DNA of 64,000 bases from Verrucomicrobia bacterium IMCC26134 (GCA_000972765.1 CP011265.1:2341501-2405500), one strand, 5' to 3'. Positions 9,551 to 20,900 are shown, numbered from the stretch's first letter. Numbers and translations are program-made. Notes: generated by a model from the letters alone, not told the origin.

Positions 9551-10848
9551 TGCCCGTCGATCTCCCCCCTCCCCCGCCTGCTTTCCATTCCTGGGCCGCC
9601 CAGCCGCCCATGGGGTGGAATAGCTGGGATTGCTTCGCCACCACCGTGACCGAGGCCCAGACCCGCGACCACGCCGATTACATCGCGAAAAACCTCCTCC
9701 GGCACGGCTGGGAATACGTCGTGGTCGATATTCAATGGTATGAACCGCACGCCACTGGATACGACTACCGCGACGAAGCCGCGCTCGTGACCGACGCAAA
9801 CGGCCGCCTCCTGCCCGCCCTTAATAAATTCCCTTCGGCCGCCGCTGGCGCAGGCTTCAAGCCCCTCGCCGCCTACGTCCATTCGCTGGGCCTGAAATTC
9901 GGCATCCACCTCATGCGCGGCATCCCGCGCCAGGCCGTCGCGAAAAACCTTTCTATTCTCGGCACCGCACAAAACGCCGCAGACATCGCCGACCAGCTCA
10001 ACACCTGCACATGGAACAAAGACATGTTTGGTGTCGATATGGCCAAGCCCGGCGCCCAAGCCTACTACGATTCCGTTTTCTCCCTCATCGCCTCCTGGGA
10101 CGTGGACTTCATAAAGGTTGACGACCTCTCCCGTCCCTACCTGCGCAACCGGCCCGAGATAGAATCCATCCGTCGCGCCATCGACCGGACCGGCCGCCCC
10201 ATGGTGCTCAGCCTATCCCCCGGTGAAACCGATCTGGCCGGCGCCGACCACGTCGTCCAGAACGCCAACATGTGGCGCATCTCGGATGACTTCTGGGACA
10301 AATGGCCCCTGCTTCACTCGCAGTTCGCCCGCCTTCATCACTGGTCCACCCACACCGCGCCGGGCGCCTGGCCCGACGCCGACATGATCCCCTTCGGGAC
10401 CATCGCCATGGGCCGCAAGACCCACTTCAACAAGCCCGAGCACTACACGCTCATGAGTCTTTGGTGCATCGCGCGCTCACCGCTGATGTTTGGCGGCGAT
10501 CTCACCAAAATCGACGACTTTACGTTATCGTTCCTCACCAACGACGAGGTCCTCGCGGTCAACCGCCACGGCTCCGCCCCGCGCCAGCTTTTCCGCACCG
10601 CCGACGACGCCATCGCCTGGGTCTCCGACATTCCTGGCTCCACCGACAAATACCTCGCCGTCTTCCATGCCGGCGACAAACCCGCCAAGTGTCCGATCTC
10701 AGTCTCTCTCGCCGACCTCGGTTTTCCCGCCTCCGCCCGCGTGCGCGACCTTTGGCAGCACACCGACCTCGGCGTGTTCAAAGGCAGCTTCGCCCCCGAG
10801 ATCGATGCCCATGGCGCGGGTCTCTATCGCGTCTCGTCTGGCGAATGA
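9550..10848 (+). CDS. GH27 alpha-galactosidase (or beta-L-arabinopyranosidase)
   Basis: A 432-residue GH27 enzyme: PPMGWNSWDCFATTV at the start of the barrel, the nucleophile in DFIKVDD (Asp191) and the acid/base region WRISDDFWD. SLWCIARSPLMFGGDL and the C-terminal beta domain are also typical. There is no signal peptide (it starts MPVDLPPPPPAFHSW), so it is probably cytoplasmic or periplasmic by another route. The start overlaps the preceding PL11 stop by one base. GH27 members remove terminal alpha-galactose, and some remove beta-L-arabinopyranose, which also caps pectic galactan; the context leaves both possible. Confidence 0.9.
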   Translation: MPVDLPPPPPAFHSWAAQPPMGWNSWDCFATTVTEAQTRDHADYIAKNLLRHGWEYVVVDIQWYEPHATGYDYRDEAALVTDANGRLLPALNKFPSAAAGAGFKPLAAYVHSLGLKFGIHLMRGIPRQAVAKNLSILGTAQNAADIADQLNTCTWNKDMFGVDMAKPGAQAYYDSVFSLIASWDVDFIKVDDLSRPYLRNRPEIESIRRAIDRTGRPMVLSLSPGETDLAGADHVVQNANMWRISDDFWDKWPLLHSQFARLHHWSTHTAPGAWPDADMIPFGTIAMGRKTHFNKPEHYTLMSLWCIARSPLMFGGDLTKIDDFTLSFLTNDEVLAVNRHGSAPRQLFRTADDAIAWVSDIPGSTDKYLAVFHAGDKPAKCPISVSLADLGFPASARVRDLWQHTDLGVFKGSFAPEIDAHGAGLYRVSSGE

Positions 10849-10933
10849 TCGGTTGCCTCAGGCCGAGGAAAGCCCACCCTAGGCTGCCGTCCGCCGCCCC
10901 GACGATTACGTCCGTGAACCCCTTCTCCACGTC

Positions 10934-13393
10934 ATGTTCCATCGCTTCGCCCTGCCCCTTGCCTTCGCGTTGACCACCCTCACCGCTTTGCCCGCCGCCC
11001 AAGACAACACCCTGCGTTACAAAGCCCCCGCCTCCACTTGGACCGAGGCGCTGCCACTCGGCAACGGTCGCCTCGGCGCCATGGTGTTCGGTGACCCTCA
11101 CCAGGAACGCATCGCGCTCAACGACGCCACGCTCTGGTCCGGCGGTCCCGTGGAATGGAATAATCCCGCCGCCCGCGCCGTTCTCCCCAAAGTCCGCGCC
11201 GCGCTCAGCGCCGGTCGTTACAACGAAGCGGTCGCTCTCTGCAAAAAAATGCAGGGGCCTTTCAACCAGTCTTATCTGGCGCTCGGCGATCTTCGTCTGA
11301 CCTTCCCGGGCGACACCGCACCCGCCGCTTACGAACGTCGTCTGGACCTCGATCGCGCCGTCACGTCCGTCACCTACCGCGAGGGCGAAGCCACTTTTAC
11401 GCGCGAGATATTCAGCAGTTTTCCCGATCAGGTCATCGTGGTTCGGCTGACCTGTGATCGTCCGGGCCGTATCACCTTCACTGCCGCGCTCGATAGCCAG
11501 CTGCGCTTCACCACCGCAACCTACTCCGATCACTCCATTGGCCTTACGGGCAAGGCCCCGAGCCACGTCGAGCCGAGCTACGTCCGAGCCAAAACCGACC
11601 CGATTCGCTACGACTCCGGCCCCGATGTCGAAGGGATGTCGTTCGCGACCCGTCTCAGCGCCGTCAGCTCCGGTGGCTCCACCATCGCCAGCCCAGATGG
11701 CAAAACGCTCACGGTCACCGCCGCCGACTCCGTCACCTTGCTGCTCTCTGCTGCAACCAGCTTCAACGGCTCCGACCGCTCCCCTGCGCGCGAGGGCCTC
11801 GCCCCCATGGCCATCTCGGCCCGGGTGCTCGACGCCGCCGCCCGCCACGACTACTCAGACCTGCTCGCCCGCCATGTCGCCGACCACCGCGCGCTCTACC
11901 AGCGCGTCGCGCTCGACCTCGGGACCGCCCCCGAAGCGAAAGGGCTCACCACCGCCGACCGCCTGCACCGCTTCGCCGAGGGCAATCCCGATCCAGGCCT
12001 TGCAGCCCTGCTCTTCAACTACGGACGCTACCTGCTCATCGCCAGCTCCCGTCCGGGCGGTCAACCCGCCAATCTTCAAGGCATCTGGAACGACTCGTTG
12101 CGTCCGCCCTGGAGCTCGAACTGGACGATCAACATCAACACCCAGATGAACTACTGGCTGGCCGAGCCCACCGCCTTGCCCGAGTGCGCCGAGCCGCTAT
12201 TCGATTTCATCAGCCAGCTTGCGGTCAACGGACGCAAAACCGCCGAGGTCAACTACGGCGCCCAAGGCTGGGTTTCCCACCACAACGCCGACCTCTGGCG
12301 CCAGACCGGCCCCGTCGGCAACTGGGGCGACGGCAATCCGATGTGGGCCAACTGGTGCATGAGCTCGGCCTGGCTTTCGCAGCATCTTTGGGAACACTAC
12401 GCCTTCAACGGCGACCGCGAGTTTCTGCGCACCCGCGCCTGGCCCGTCATGAAGGGCGCGGCGGAGTTTTATCTCGATTGGCTGGTTGACGACGGCCACG
12501 GACGCCTCACCACCTCGCCTTCCACCTCGCCGGAAAACTCCTTCACCACCCCCGACGGCCAGAATGGCTCCGTCACCACCGGCAGCACGATGGACCTCTC
12601 CATCATCTGGGACCTTTTTACCAACTGCATCGAGACCTCGCAAATCCTCGATCTGGACGCCGCCTTCGCCGCGCGACTCAGCGCGGCCCGCGCCCGGCTC
12701 TCCCCGCTAAAGATCGGCGCGCGTGGACAACTCCAGGAGTGGTCCGACGATTTCATGGAGACGGACGTCCACCACCGTCACGTTTCCCACCTCTTCGGTC
12801 TTCATCCCGGGCGCCAGATCACGCCGGCCGACTCCGCGATCTTCTCCGCCGCCCGCCGCACCCTGGAACTACGCGGCGACGACGGCACCGGCTGGTCCCT
12901 AGCCTGGAAAATCAATTTTTGGGCCCGCCTGCTCGACGGCGACCACGCCTACCTGCTGGTTAAAAACCTCCTCCGCCCCGTCGGCGCGAAGTCCGCCGCC
13001 GTCAAAGTATCCGGAGGCGGCGTGTATCCGAATCTCTTCGACGCCCATCCGCCGTTCCAGATCGATGGCAACTTTGGCTTCACCGCCGGCGTCGCCGAGA
13101 TGCTGGTGCAAAGCCACCTCGGCGAGGTTCACCTGCTGCCCGCCTTGCCCTCGGTCTGGCCGGAGGGCTCGGCGCGCGGTTTGCGGGCCCGTGGCGGCTT
13201 CGAGATAACGGAACTTGGCTGGCACACCGGGCACCTTGCCGGCGTCAAAATCCGTTCCACGCTGGGCGGTCCGCTCAAGGTGCGTTACGGCACCCAGGTC
13301 GCCACTTTCGCCACCCGCCCGGGCGAGTTGCTCCAGCTCGACTCCGCGTTGCGCCCCAAATCCGTCTACGTCCGGTCCCAGTGGAAAAAATAA
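10934..13393 (+). CDS. GH95 alpha-L-fucosidase/alpha-L-galactosidase, secreted
   Basis: An 819-residue protein with a signal peptide (residues about 1-22). The N-terminal beta domain carries the GH95 landmark [14 protein letters not shown] and [14 protein letters not shown]. The (alpha/alpha)6 barrel has NINTQMNYW (the two asparagines that activate water), [10 protein letters not shown] (general acid Glu) and [11 protein letters not shown] (Asp), all matching the residues known in the family. It would take alpha-L-fucose or alpha-L-galactose off pectic or hemicellulosic side chains. It lies 85 bases after GH27 on the same strand, so it may share the operon or have its own promoter. Family is certain; the sugar is not. 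Confidence 0.92.
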   Translation: MFHRFALPLAFALTTLTALPAAQDNTLRYKAPASTWTEALPLGNGRLGAMVFGDPHQERIALNDATLWSGGPVEWNNPAARAVLPKVRAALSAGRYNEAVALCKKMQGPFNQSYLALGDLRLTFPGDTAPAAYERRLDLDRAVTSVTYREGEATFTREIFSSFPDQVIVVRLTCDRPGRITFTAALDSQLRFTTATYSDHSIGLTGKAPSHVEPSYVRAKTDPIRYDSGPDVEGMSFATRLSAVSSGGSTIASPDGKTLTVTAADSVTLLLSAATSFNGSDRSPAREGLAPMAISARVLDAAARHDYSDLLARHVADHRALYQRVALDLGTAPEAKGLTTADRLHRFAEGNPDPGLAALLFNYGRYLLIASSRPGGQPANLQGIWNDSLRPPWSSNWTININTQMNYWLAEPTALPECAEPLFDFISQLAVNGRKTAEVNYGAQGWVSHHNADLWRQTGPVGNWGDGNPMWANWCMSSAWLSQHLWEHYAFNGDREFLRTRAWPVMKGAAEFYLDWLVDDGHGRLTTSPSTSPENSFTTPDGQNGSVTTGSTMDLSIIWDLFTNCIETSQILDLDAAFAARLSAARARLSPLKIGARGQLQEWSDDFMETDVHHRHVSHLFGLHPGRQITPADSAIFSAARRTLELRGDDGTGWSLAWKINFWARLLDGDHAYLLVKNLLRPVGAKSAAVKVSGGGVYPNLFDAHPPFQIDGNFGFTAGVAEMLVQSHLGEVHLLPALPSVWPEGSARGLRARGGFEITELGWHTGHLAGVKIRSTLGGPLKVRYGTQVATFATRPGELLQLDSALRPKSVYVRSQWKK

Positions 13394-13514
13394 GCCGGCC
13401 CTTTCGCCGTAGGATGGATTATCCCGACGCATTCATACTGTAAGCTTTTCGCTTCCGTTGCTGCGACACCCAAAGGCAGAAACCTTGAATAAGTTACCCT
13501 CTACCACCCTCTAC

Positions 13515-15413
13515 ATGTCCACTTCCTGCATGCGCCGCTGGGCGCGCCACGGCCTATGGTTTGTCTGTCTAACCGCCGCGGCATTCGCGCTGCCCCTGCC
13601 GACACCGTTGGAAAAACTTCAACGCGGACTCATCGCCCTTAAACAGGACAAGGATCATGTCTTTGTCTCCTGGCGTTTACTCGGCTCCGATCCTGCCTAC
13701 GCCGCGTTTAATCTCTATCGCTCCAACGGCGACGCCGCCCCGGTGAAGCTAAACCCGGCGCCACTCTCCGGCCCTACTTGCTACACTGACGCCCACCCAG
13801 GCGAAGGGGCCCTGCGCTATTTTGTCCGTCCCGTCCTTGCCGGCACCGAATACGATGCCTCCGACGCCTTCTTGCTCGCCGCCGACGCCCCCGCCAGGCC
13901 CTACCTTGAGATTCCCCTCCAGTGCCCGCCCGATGGGGTAACCCCTAAGGGCGAATCCTACTCCTACACCGCCAACGACGGCTCCGTCGGCGATGCGGAC
14001 GGAGACGGCGCCTACGAGTATTTCGTGAAATGGACGCCCACCAACGCCAAGGACAACTCCCAGCGCGGCGTCACCGGCAACGTTTACCTCGACGCCTACC
14101 GGCTCGACGGCACTAGGCTCTGGCGCATCGACCTTGGCCGCAATATCCGCGCCGGCGCCCATTACACCCAGTTCATCGTCTTCGACTTCGACGGCGATGG
14201 CCGCGCCGAACTCGCCTGCAAGACCGCGGACGGCACCGTCGACGGCACAGGCAAGGTTATTGGCGACGACGCCGCCGACCACCGCAACCCCGCCGGCTAC
14301 ATCCTGCGCGGCCCCGAATTCCTCACTATTTTCAACGGTCTCACCGGTGCCGCCATCGACACCGTGCCCTACCTCCCGTCACGCCACCCCGACACCACCG
14401 CCCCCACACCGGAGCAGCTCCAGCAAGTCTGGGGCGATGGCTACGGCAACCGCATGGATCGCTACCTCGCCGGCGCAGCCTGCCTCGACGGTAAATCCGC
14501 CAGCCTCATCATGTGTCGTGGCTACTACACCCGCACCTGCCTCGCCGCTTGGGATCTGCACGAGGGCAAACTCGTCAAACGCTGGTTCTTCGATAGCGCC
14601 GCCGGCCCCGAGTCCAACCGCGCCTACGCCGGCCAGGGCGACCATACCCTCACCATCGCCGACGTGGATGGCGACGGCCGTGACGAGATTGTTTACGGCG
14701 CCATGACCATCGACGACGACGGTCGCGGTCTCTACTCGACCCGCCTACAGCACGGCGATGCGCTCCACGTCTCCGACCTCGACCCCACCCGGCCCGGGCT
14801 GGAAAGTTTTTCCCCGCACGAGGACTCCAAAACCAACGGGCACATCGGCGCGTCCTTCCGCGACGCCCGCACCGGTGAGGTGCTCTGGACCACCCCCGCC
14901 GACTTCGATGTGGGCCGCGGCGTCGCCTTCGACATCGATCCCCGCTACCCCGGCGCCGAATGCTGGGCATCCAACTCCGCCAAGCTCTACAACGCGAAGG
15001 GCAAGGTCGTCGCCGACAAGCACCCGCGCTCCACCAACTTCGCCGTCTGGTGGGATGGCGATTTGCAGCGCGAATTGCTCGACCGCACCTCGATCACCAA
15101 ATGGAACTGGGCCGACTCCACCGAGACCCGCCTGCTCACCGCCGAGGACTGCGCATCCAACAACGGCACCAAATCCAACCCCGTCCTCTCCGGCGATATC
15201 TTGGGCGACTGGCGCGAGGAGGTCATCTTTCGCACCGCCGATAACTCCGCCCTGCGCATCTACTCCACCACCATCCCCACCCCGTATCGCCTCGTGACGC
15301 TCTTGCACGACCGCCAATACCGATTCGCTCTCGCTTGGCAAAACGTCGCCTATAATCAGCCTCCGCACCCGAGCTTCGACTTGACCTCCAAGTTCCCCAA
15401 AGCCGCACGTTAA
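13515..15413 (+). CDS. Rhamnogalacturonan lyase, PL11 (second copy), secreted
   Basis: A second PL11 lyase, about 632 residues. I place the start at the ATG at 13515; the ATG at 13530 (MRRWARHGLWFVCLTAAAFA) is equally good as a signal-peptide start, and the open frame reaches back to 13458. Motifs are textbook: QCPPDGVTPKGESYSY, VGDADGDGAYEY, FDFDGDGRAELACKTADG, GQGDHTLTIADVDGDGRDE, and QPPHPSF near the end. It is closer to the usual PL11 pattern than the first copy, and the pair recalls the endo/exo PL11 pair (YesW and YesX) of Bacillus. It would depolymerise rhamnogalacturonan I outside the cytoplasm. Confidence 0.92.
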   Translation: MSTSCMRRWARHGLWFVCLTAAAFALPLPTPLEKLQRGLIALKQDKDHVFVSWRLLGSDPAYAAFNLYRSNGDAAPVKLNPAPLSGPTCYTDAHPGEGALRYFVRPVLAGTEYDASDAFLLAADAPARPYLEIPLQCPPDGVTPKGESYSYTANDGSVGDADGDGAYEYFVKWTPTNAKDNSQRGVTGNVYLDAYRLDGTRLWRIDLGRNIRAGAHYTQFIVFDFDGDGRAELACKTADGTVDGTGKVIGDDAADHRNPAGYILRGPEFLTIFNGLTGAAIDTVPYLPSRHPDTTAPTPEQLQQVWGDGYGNRMDRYLAGAACLDGKSASLIMCRGYYTRTCLAAWDLHEGKLVKRWFFDSAAGPESNRAYAGQGDHTLTIADVDGDGRDEIVYGAMTIDDDGRGLYSTRLQHGDALHVSDLDPTRPGLESFSPHEDSKTNGHIGASFRDARTGEVLWTTPADFDVGRGVAFDIDPRYPGAECWASNSAKLYNAKGKVVADKHPRSTNFAVWWDGDLQRELLDRTSITKWNWADSTETRLLTAEDCASNNGTKSNPVLSGDILGDWREEVIFRTADNSALRIYSTTIPTPYRLVTLLHDRQYRFALAWQNVAYNQPPHPSFDLTSKFPKAAR

Positions 15414-15439
15414 TCATCTCCATCGTCCCCTTTTCACTC

Positions 15440-17632
15440 ATGGCCAAGCCCACCTCCCTCACCACCGGCAGCTTCACCCTCCCCGGCGAAGCCGGCTACG
15501 AAAAGCTCACCCTCGACCTCGCTAAAAAGTGGGGCGCCGACACCATTCGCGACAGCGACGGCACCCAGCTCTCACCCGAGATTCTCCAGGCAGGTTACGA
15601 CATCTACTCGACCGTTTGCCTCGTCCGCTCCGTCCAGCCCTGGGCCCGCGAAAACCTCGCCAAGCTCCAGCAAAATTTCCTGATGAGCTTCCCTCTCGTC
15701 GCCGATAAACCCACCCTGGTGGTCGAGCTCCTCAAGGGCTACTTCAACGAGCAGTTCGTGGTGAACGCCGAGGACGACCCCAAGAAGTGGTGGCAGGTCT
15801 TCGACCGCACCACCGGCAAAGAGGTCCCCAAGACCCAGTGGTCCTTCGAAGCCAAGAAGGGCACGGTCAAGATCACCGGCGCCGTCGCCGGCCACAACTA
15901 CACCGTCAACTTCCTCGCCTTCCGAATATGGGAAGAGATCTCGATGTATAACCACATCACAAACAACTGGGGCGACCGAGAGCACCTCGCCGCCGTCGAT
16001 CCCATGCACCCCGAGACGCAAAAGGTCATCCTGGCCTTTCTCGACCAGTGGCTCAAAGAGCACCCCGACACCACCGTCGTGCGTTTCACCTCGATGTTCT
16101 ACAACTTCTCCTGGTTCTGGGGCTCCGACCAGAAAACCCTCCGCGACGTTTACTCCGATTGGGCTGACTACGAGATGACCGTCAGCCCCCGGGCACTCAC
16201 CCTCTTCGCCAAGAAATTTGGCTACAAGCTCACCTCCGAGGATTTCGTCAACGGCGGCCTCTATAACTCCACTCACAATGCCCCGTCGCGCCGCTACCGC
16301 GACTACATGGAGTTCATCCACGACTTCGTGATCGAGTTCGGCCGCAAGTGCATCGACCTTACCCACAAGTATCAGAAAAAAGCCTACGTGTTCTATGACG
16401 ACCACTGGGTCGGCGTGGAGCCCAACAGCTCGCGCTTCAAGGAGTTCGGATTCGACGGCCTCATCAAGTGCGTGTTCAACGCCTTCGAGGTCCGCCTCTG
16501 CTCGCACTCCCAGGGCGTCGATGTCCACGAGCTCCGCCTCCACCCCTACCTTTTCCCCACCGGCCTCAAGGGCGAGCCCACCTTCAAGGCGGGTGGCAAT
16601 CCCACCCTCGATGCCAAGAACTTCTGGATCGACGCCCGTCGCGGCATCCTGCGCGCCCCCATCGACCGCATCGGCCTCGGCGGCTACCTCTCGCTCGTCC
16701 AGTCTTTCCCAGACTTCCAGGACTACATCGCCGGCCTCACGAACGAATTCCGCCTGCTCAAATCCTTCCACGCCGACGGCGCGCCCTACGTCGCCCCGTT
16801 CAAGATTGCCATCCTCTCGTCCTGGGGCAACCTGCGCGCGTGGGTCTCCTCCGGCCACTTCATCCCCGGCCTCGACTACATCGAGCTCGTCGAATCTCTC
16901 GCCGGCCTCCCCCTCGACGTCGTGTTCCTCAGCTTCGACGACCTGCGCCAGAAGGGCGTGCCGAAAGACGTAAAAGTCCTCGTCAACGCCGGCCGCGCCG
17001 GGTCCGCCTGGAGCGGCGGCCATGAGTGGGAAGACCCCGAGGTCTCCGCCCTCATCACCCGCTGGGTGCAAAAGGGCGGCGGTTTCATCGGCATCGCCGA
17101 GCCTTCCGCCTCCGCTACTCCCGGCCAGCTCTTCAGGCTCTCCCACCTCCTCGGCCTCGACCGCGACCGCGGCGAACGCCTCGCCAACGGTAAATACAAG
17201 TTCACCGTTTCGACCGAGCCCCACTTCATCACCGCCGACCTCGAAGCCCCGCTCGATCTCGGCAAGGACGTGGACGGCGTCTACGTGTTCGGCCCCGAGA
17301 CCCAGGTGCTCGTCGCCAAGGACAACTCGCCGCGTCTCACCACCCACGCCTTTGGCAAGGGCCGCTCCGTGTATCTGTCCGGCCACAAGTTCGCTTACCA
17401 AAACACCCGCCTCATCCACCGCGCCCTTCACTGGGCCGCGCATCAGGAGGCCGGGTTCGCCACTTGGAACAGCTCCAACATCCGCACTGAATCCGCCTTC
17501 TTCGCCAAACAGAAGAAACTCGTCGTGATCAACAATAGCGGCGAGCCCCAGAAAACCGTGGTCCAAGACGCCAGAGGCAAGGCCATCAAGGTCTCCGTCA
17601 AGGCCCACGACATCGCCATCCTCGACGCCTGA
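15440..17632 (+). CDS. GH112 beta-galactoside phosphorylase (Gal-Rha or lacto/galacto-N-biose type)
   Basis: A 730-residue protein of GH112, phosphorylases that split a beta-galactosyl disaccharide with phosphate to give galactose 1-phosphate. Family-like segments include GEAGYEKLTLDLAKKWGAD and DGTQLSPEI at the start, FLDQWLKEHPDTTVVRFT, FWGSDQKTLRDVYSDW and YVFYDDHWVGVEP in the barrel, and a later Rossmann-like region (VLVNAGRAGSAWSGG). There is no signal peptide, so it is cytoplasmic. Known activities are on lacto-N-biose/galacto-N-biose or on D-galactosyl-beta-1,4-L-rhamnose. Being 26 bases after a rhamnogalacturonan lyase gene favours Gal-Rha, the unit left after galactan trimming of rhamnogalacturonan I; that choice is inference. 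Confidence 0.87.
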   Translation: MAKPTSLTTGSFTLPGEAGYEKLTLDLAKKWGADTIRDSDGTQLSPEILQAGYDIYSTVCLVRSVQPWARENLAKLQQNFLMSFPLVADKPTLVVELLKGYFNEQFVVNAEDDPKKWWQVFDRTTGKEVPKTQWSFEAKKGTVKITGAVAGHNYTVNFLAFRIWEEISMYNHITNNWGDREHLAAVDPMHPETQKVILAFLDQWLKEHPDTTVVRFTSMFYNFSWFWGSDQKTLRDVYSDWADYEMTVSPRALTLFAKKFGYKLTSEDFVNGGLYNSTHNAPSRRYRDYMEFIHDFVIEFGRKCIDLTHKYQKKAYVFYDDHWVGVEPNSSRFKEFGFDGLIKCVFNAFEVRLCSHSQGVDVHELRLHPYLFPTGLKGEPTFKAGGNPTLDAKNFWIDARRGILRAPIDRIGLGGYLSLVQSFPDFQDYIAGLTNEFRLLKSFHADGAPYVAPFKIAILSSWGNLRAWVSSGHFIPGLDYIELVESLAGLPLDVVFLSFDDLRQKGVPKDVKVLVNAGRAGSAWSGGHEWEDPEVSALITRWVQKGGGFIGIAEPSASATPGQLFRLSHLLGLDRDRGERLANGKYKFTVSTEPHFITADLEAPLDLGKDVDGVYVFGPETQVLVAKDNSPRLTTHAFGKGRSVYLSGHKFAYQNTRLIHRALHWAAHQEAGFATWNSSNIRTESAFFAKQKKLVVINNSGEPQKTVVQDARGKAIKVSVKAHDIAILDA

Positions 17633-17687
17633 TCTTGGTATCTGTCCCGAGCGGCTAGCCACTGGCGTATTTCAACCGGAAGTTTAA

Positions 17688-17762
17688 CCGCGAAAGAACG
17701 CAGATAACTCAACGTATACATACGGAACATACTCCCATTATGCTCGTTGCGTTCTTTCGCGG
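17688..17762. repeat. 15-bp perfect inverted repeat with 45-base loop in a 278-base gap
   Basis: The gap 17633-17910 holds no gene. Its main structure is CCGCGAAAGAACGCA at 17688-17702, matched exactly as the reverse complement at 17748-17762. The loop contains a small dyad, CGTATACATACG. Further on, GGACTCCGGTCC followed by eight T at about 17778-17796 could be a weak terminator, and CTTTTTTTTAAAAAAG spans 17788-17803. The arm resembles the AACCGCGAAAGAACGC-type short repeats I associate with intergenic regions of several environmental phyla; that link is from memory and not checked. It may act in transcription termination for the locus or be a small non-autonomous repeat. Confidence 0.6.
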
Positions 17763-17910
17763 CAAAAGCTTCGGCTGGACTCCGGTCCTTTTTTTTAAAA
17801 AAGCTCTAGGTTGATGTTGCCTAACTGTCACCGTGACGGGTTGACGGGATCTGTCCGCCTTCAGTCTCATGACGAGGTCCAATCGTAGTTCGCCCAAATC
17901 TAGTATCCCC

Positions 17911-20900
17911 ATGAATCCAGCCTCCCAAACCAGCCGGACCCGCCGCTCGCTCGTAACGGCGTTTTTTTGCGCTCTGATCGCGAGTTTCAGCCCTTCACGG
18001 TCCAACGCCGCCGTCGTGGCGGGCGACATCGCCTTTGTCGGTGTAAACGCAACCGACCCGGATCAATTTGCGATCCTCGCGGTCAATGCCATCGCGGGGG
18101 GGGACACCTTTATCGTTACAGACGGCGGCTACACGGGAACAACTACGACGGCCGCGAGCACGACCTTCCGCAGCACCGAAGGCTTTCTACAATACACCGC
18201 CCCCGCTGGCGGGATTACGAAGGGCAGCGTCCTTCTCTTCACCGGCGGCGGCGGTGTAGCCGCAAATGCAGCTGTTGCGCGCAATGGTGGCGGTGCAGCT
18301 GGAAGCGTAAGCCTGCTGGCCAACACAACTCCAAACACAACGAACTTCACGTTCTCCTCCTCGGGCGATTCCCTGACCGCCTACACAATCAGCAGCGGCA
18401 CGCATTTGAGCGGGGCGCCCACACTGATCGCGTTCATCTGTTTCGGCCCCACTCCCTATGGAACCGGAGGTGCTAATTTGACTAGCGTTCCAACCATCGC
18501 GAATGGCCAGGTCCTCGACGTAACCAACCTCGACAACGCAATCTTCACGAGTGCGACGACTGCCTACTCGCAAACCATCGCCGCGCTTAACAGCGCGAGC
18601 AACTTCTCGGCCCGCGATACCACCGCCTACGACCTCACCGCCCTTTCATCGGCACCGGCCGTATCCATGACGCCTGCCGTCAATCTGTCCGTAAATTCTA
18701 ACACCGGTTCCGAAGCTGGCACCACTGTCATCACCGTGACCGCCACGTCCAGCGCTGCTGTCGCAGGCGACAAAACGGTTTCCATCGCCGTCACCGGCGC
18801 GGGCATCACCGCAGGCGACTACGTCCTCTCCAATTCTACGATCACGATCCCTGGCGGCGCCACCATCGGAACCGTTACCTTCAAGGTGCTGGATGACGCA
18901 CTTCTGGAAGGAACCGAAACCGCGACGCTGACAATCTCTGCGCCCTCCGCCGGCATAGTCCTGGGTGCGACCACCAGCCTGAACGTGATGATCACCGACA
19001 ACGAAACGTCAGTCGACCTTTCGAAATATGTGCGCGTCGGACGTTACGACCTGCCCGAGCCCACCCGCACCACTCCGCCCGCCAACAACCTGCTCGCTCA
19101 GGAGGCCTCCGGCGTCACCTACAACTGGGATACCAACACCCTGTTCATCGTCGGAGATGGCAGCACTTCGGTCACCGAAGTCACCAAGACCGGCGTGCTC
19201 GTCAGCTCGATGACGCTTCATTCGGACGTCAGCACCCAAGTCACCGATTTTGTCGACACCGAAGGCATCACCTACGTCGGCGGCGGCCAGTTCGTGATGA
19301 CCGAAGAGCGGGATCGCCAGGCGGTAAAGTTCACTTACGTCGCCGGCGGCACCCTGACCCGTGCAGCGGCTCAGACCGTCAAACTCGGAACGACCATCGG
19401 CAACATCGGACTCGAAGGTGTTACCTACGACCCGCAGACCAGCGGCTTTATCTTCGTTAAGGAAATCAGCCCGATAGGCATCTTCCAGACCACGATCGAT
19501 TTTGCCGCTGGCACCGCGTCTAACGGCGCCCCTTCCGCGACCAACTCTACCAACCTCTTCAACCCGGCCTTGGCGAACCTGGAGGACACCTCCGACATCT
19601 TCGCCTTCGCGACTATTCCCGCGCTTGCGGGACAGTCTGATGCCGGAAACCTGCTCATCCTCAGCCAGGAATCCGGCCTGATTCGCAACGTCGACCGCGC
19701 CGGCAACATACTTAGCACCCTCACTCTCGTCTCCGACGCAGGCAATCCGCTCAGCATCCAGAATCAGACCCACGAGGGTATCACCATGGATCGCGACGGC
19801 GTGATCTACGTAGTCAACGAAGCCGGTGGCGGCGACACCGATCATCCGCAGCTTTGGGTCTTCGCACCCTCGGCAATCACCAACGCCAGCCCCTCTGCGC
19901 TCACACTTAGCACGGCATCCGCGTTGATACCAGAGAACACGCCCACCACCGAAGCGGTCAAGTTCGCCAGCATAGTCGTCACGGATTCCGACGGCGTCGG
20001 CGTGAACCAGCTCTCGGTTTCAGGTGCGGACTCCACCGTGTTCGAGATTATCGGCACCGGGCTGTATTTGAAGGCCGGCACCGTCCTGAGCTTCAACACC
20101 AAGTCCAGCTACAACGTCACCGTGAACGTTGACGACAACACCATCGGAAACACTCCGGACGCATTCTCAAACTTCACGCTCAACCTTTCCTCGGTGGGCG
20201 GCGGCGTCAGCTATCTCAGGGTCACCGAAGTGGCCCCCTGGAGCAGCAGCAACAGCCCGGTCACAGCCGATTGGTTCGAGCTGACGAATACGGGAACGGG
20301 CGCCATCACCATTACTGGTTGGAAGATGTATGACAGCGGTGTCGGTGGCTTCGGGTCTGCCGGCCTGCTCAACGGCATCACCACCATCGCAGCCGGGGAG
20401 TCGGTCATCTTTGTCGACGGCCAGACGAAGATCTCGCTCTTCATCACAAACTGGTTCGGCGCCGGTGGCGCGCCAGCCGGTCTTCAAATCGGCTATTACG
20501 GCGGCCCCGGTCTAAGCTCGGGCGGGGATGCGGTGAAGATTTATGATGTGGGAGGCACTGAGCGTGCCAGCGTGGCCTTCGGAGCCTCCACCCCGGCGCC
20601 CGGCCCCTACCTGACTTTCGACAACGCTACCGGCCTTAATAATGCGACCCTCTCCGTGTTGAGCGCCGTAGGAACCAACGGAGCCTTTAACGCAAATTCC
20701 AATACCGTAGAGATCGGCTCGCCCGGAACGGCGACGGCCGCCTCTACCGCGCTCGTTTCCATAATCGCCACGGACTCAAACGCCGCCGAGACCGGATCGG
20801 ATACGGGCACCTTCCGCATCACCCGCACCGGCAGCACCACTCTGGCGATGGATGTCGTTGTTAGCATCGCCACCGGAATCGGTCAGGCGATCGGCGCAGA

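Noticed and set aside
15572-17662. Long minus-strand open frame of 696 codons opposite the GH112 gene
   Set aside because: It is the antisense shadow of a clear GH112 gene in a GC-rich codon pattern; its translation is low in complexity (Val/Glu/Asp/Gly) with no family motif.
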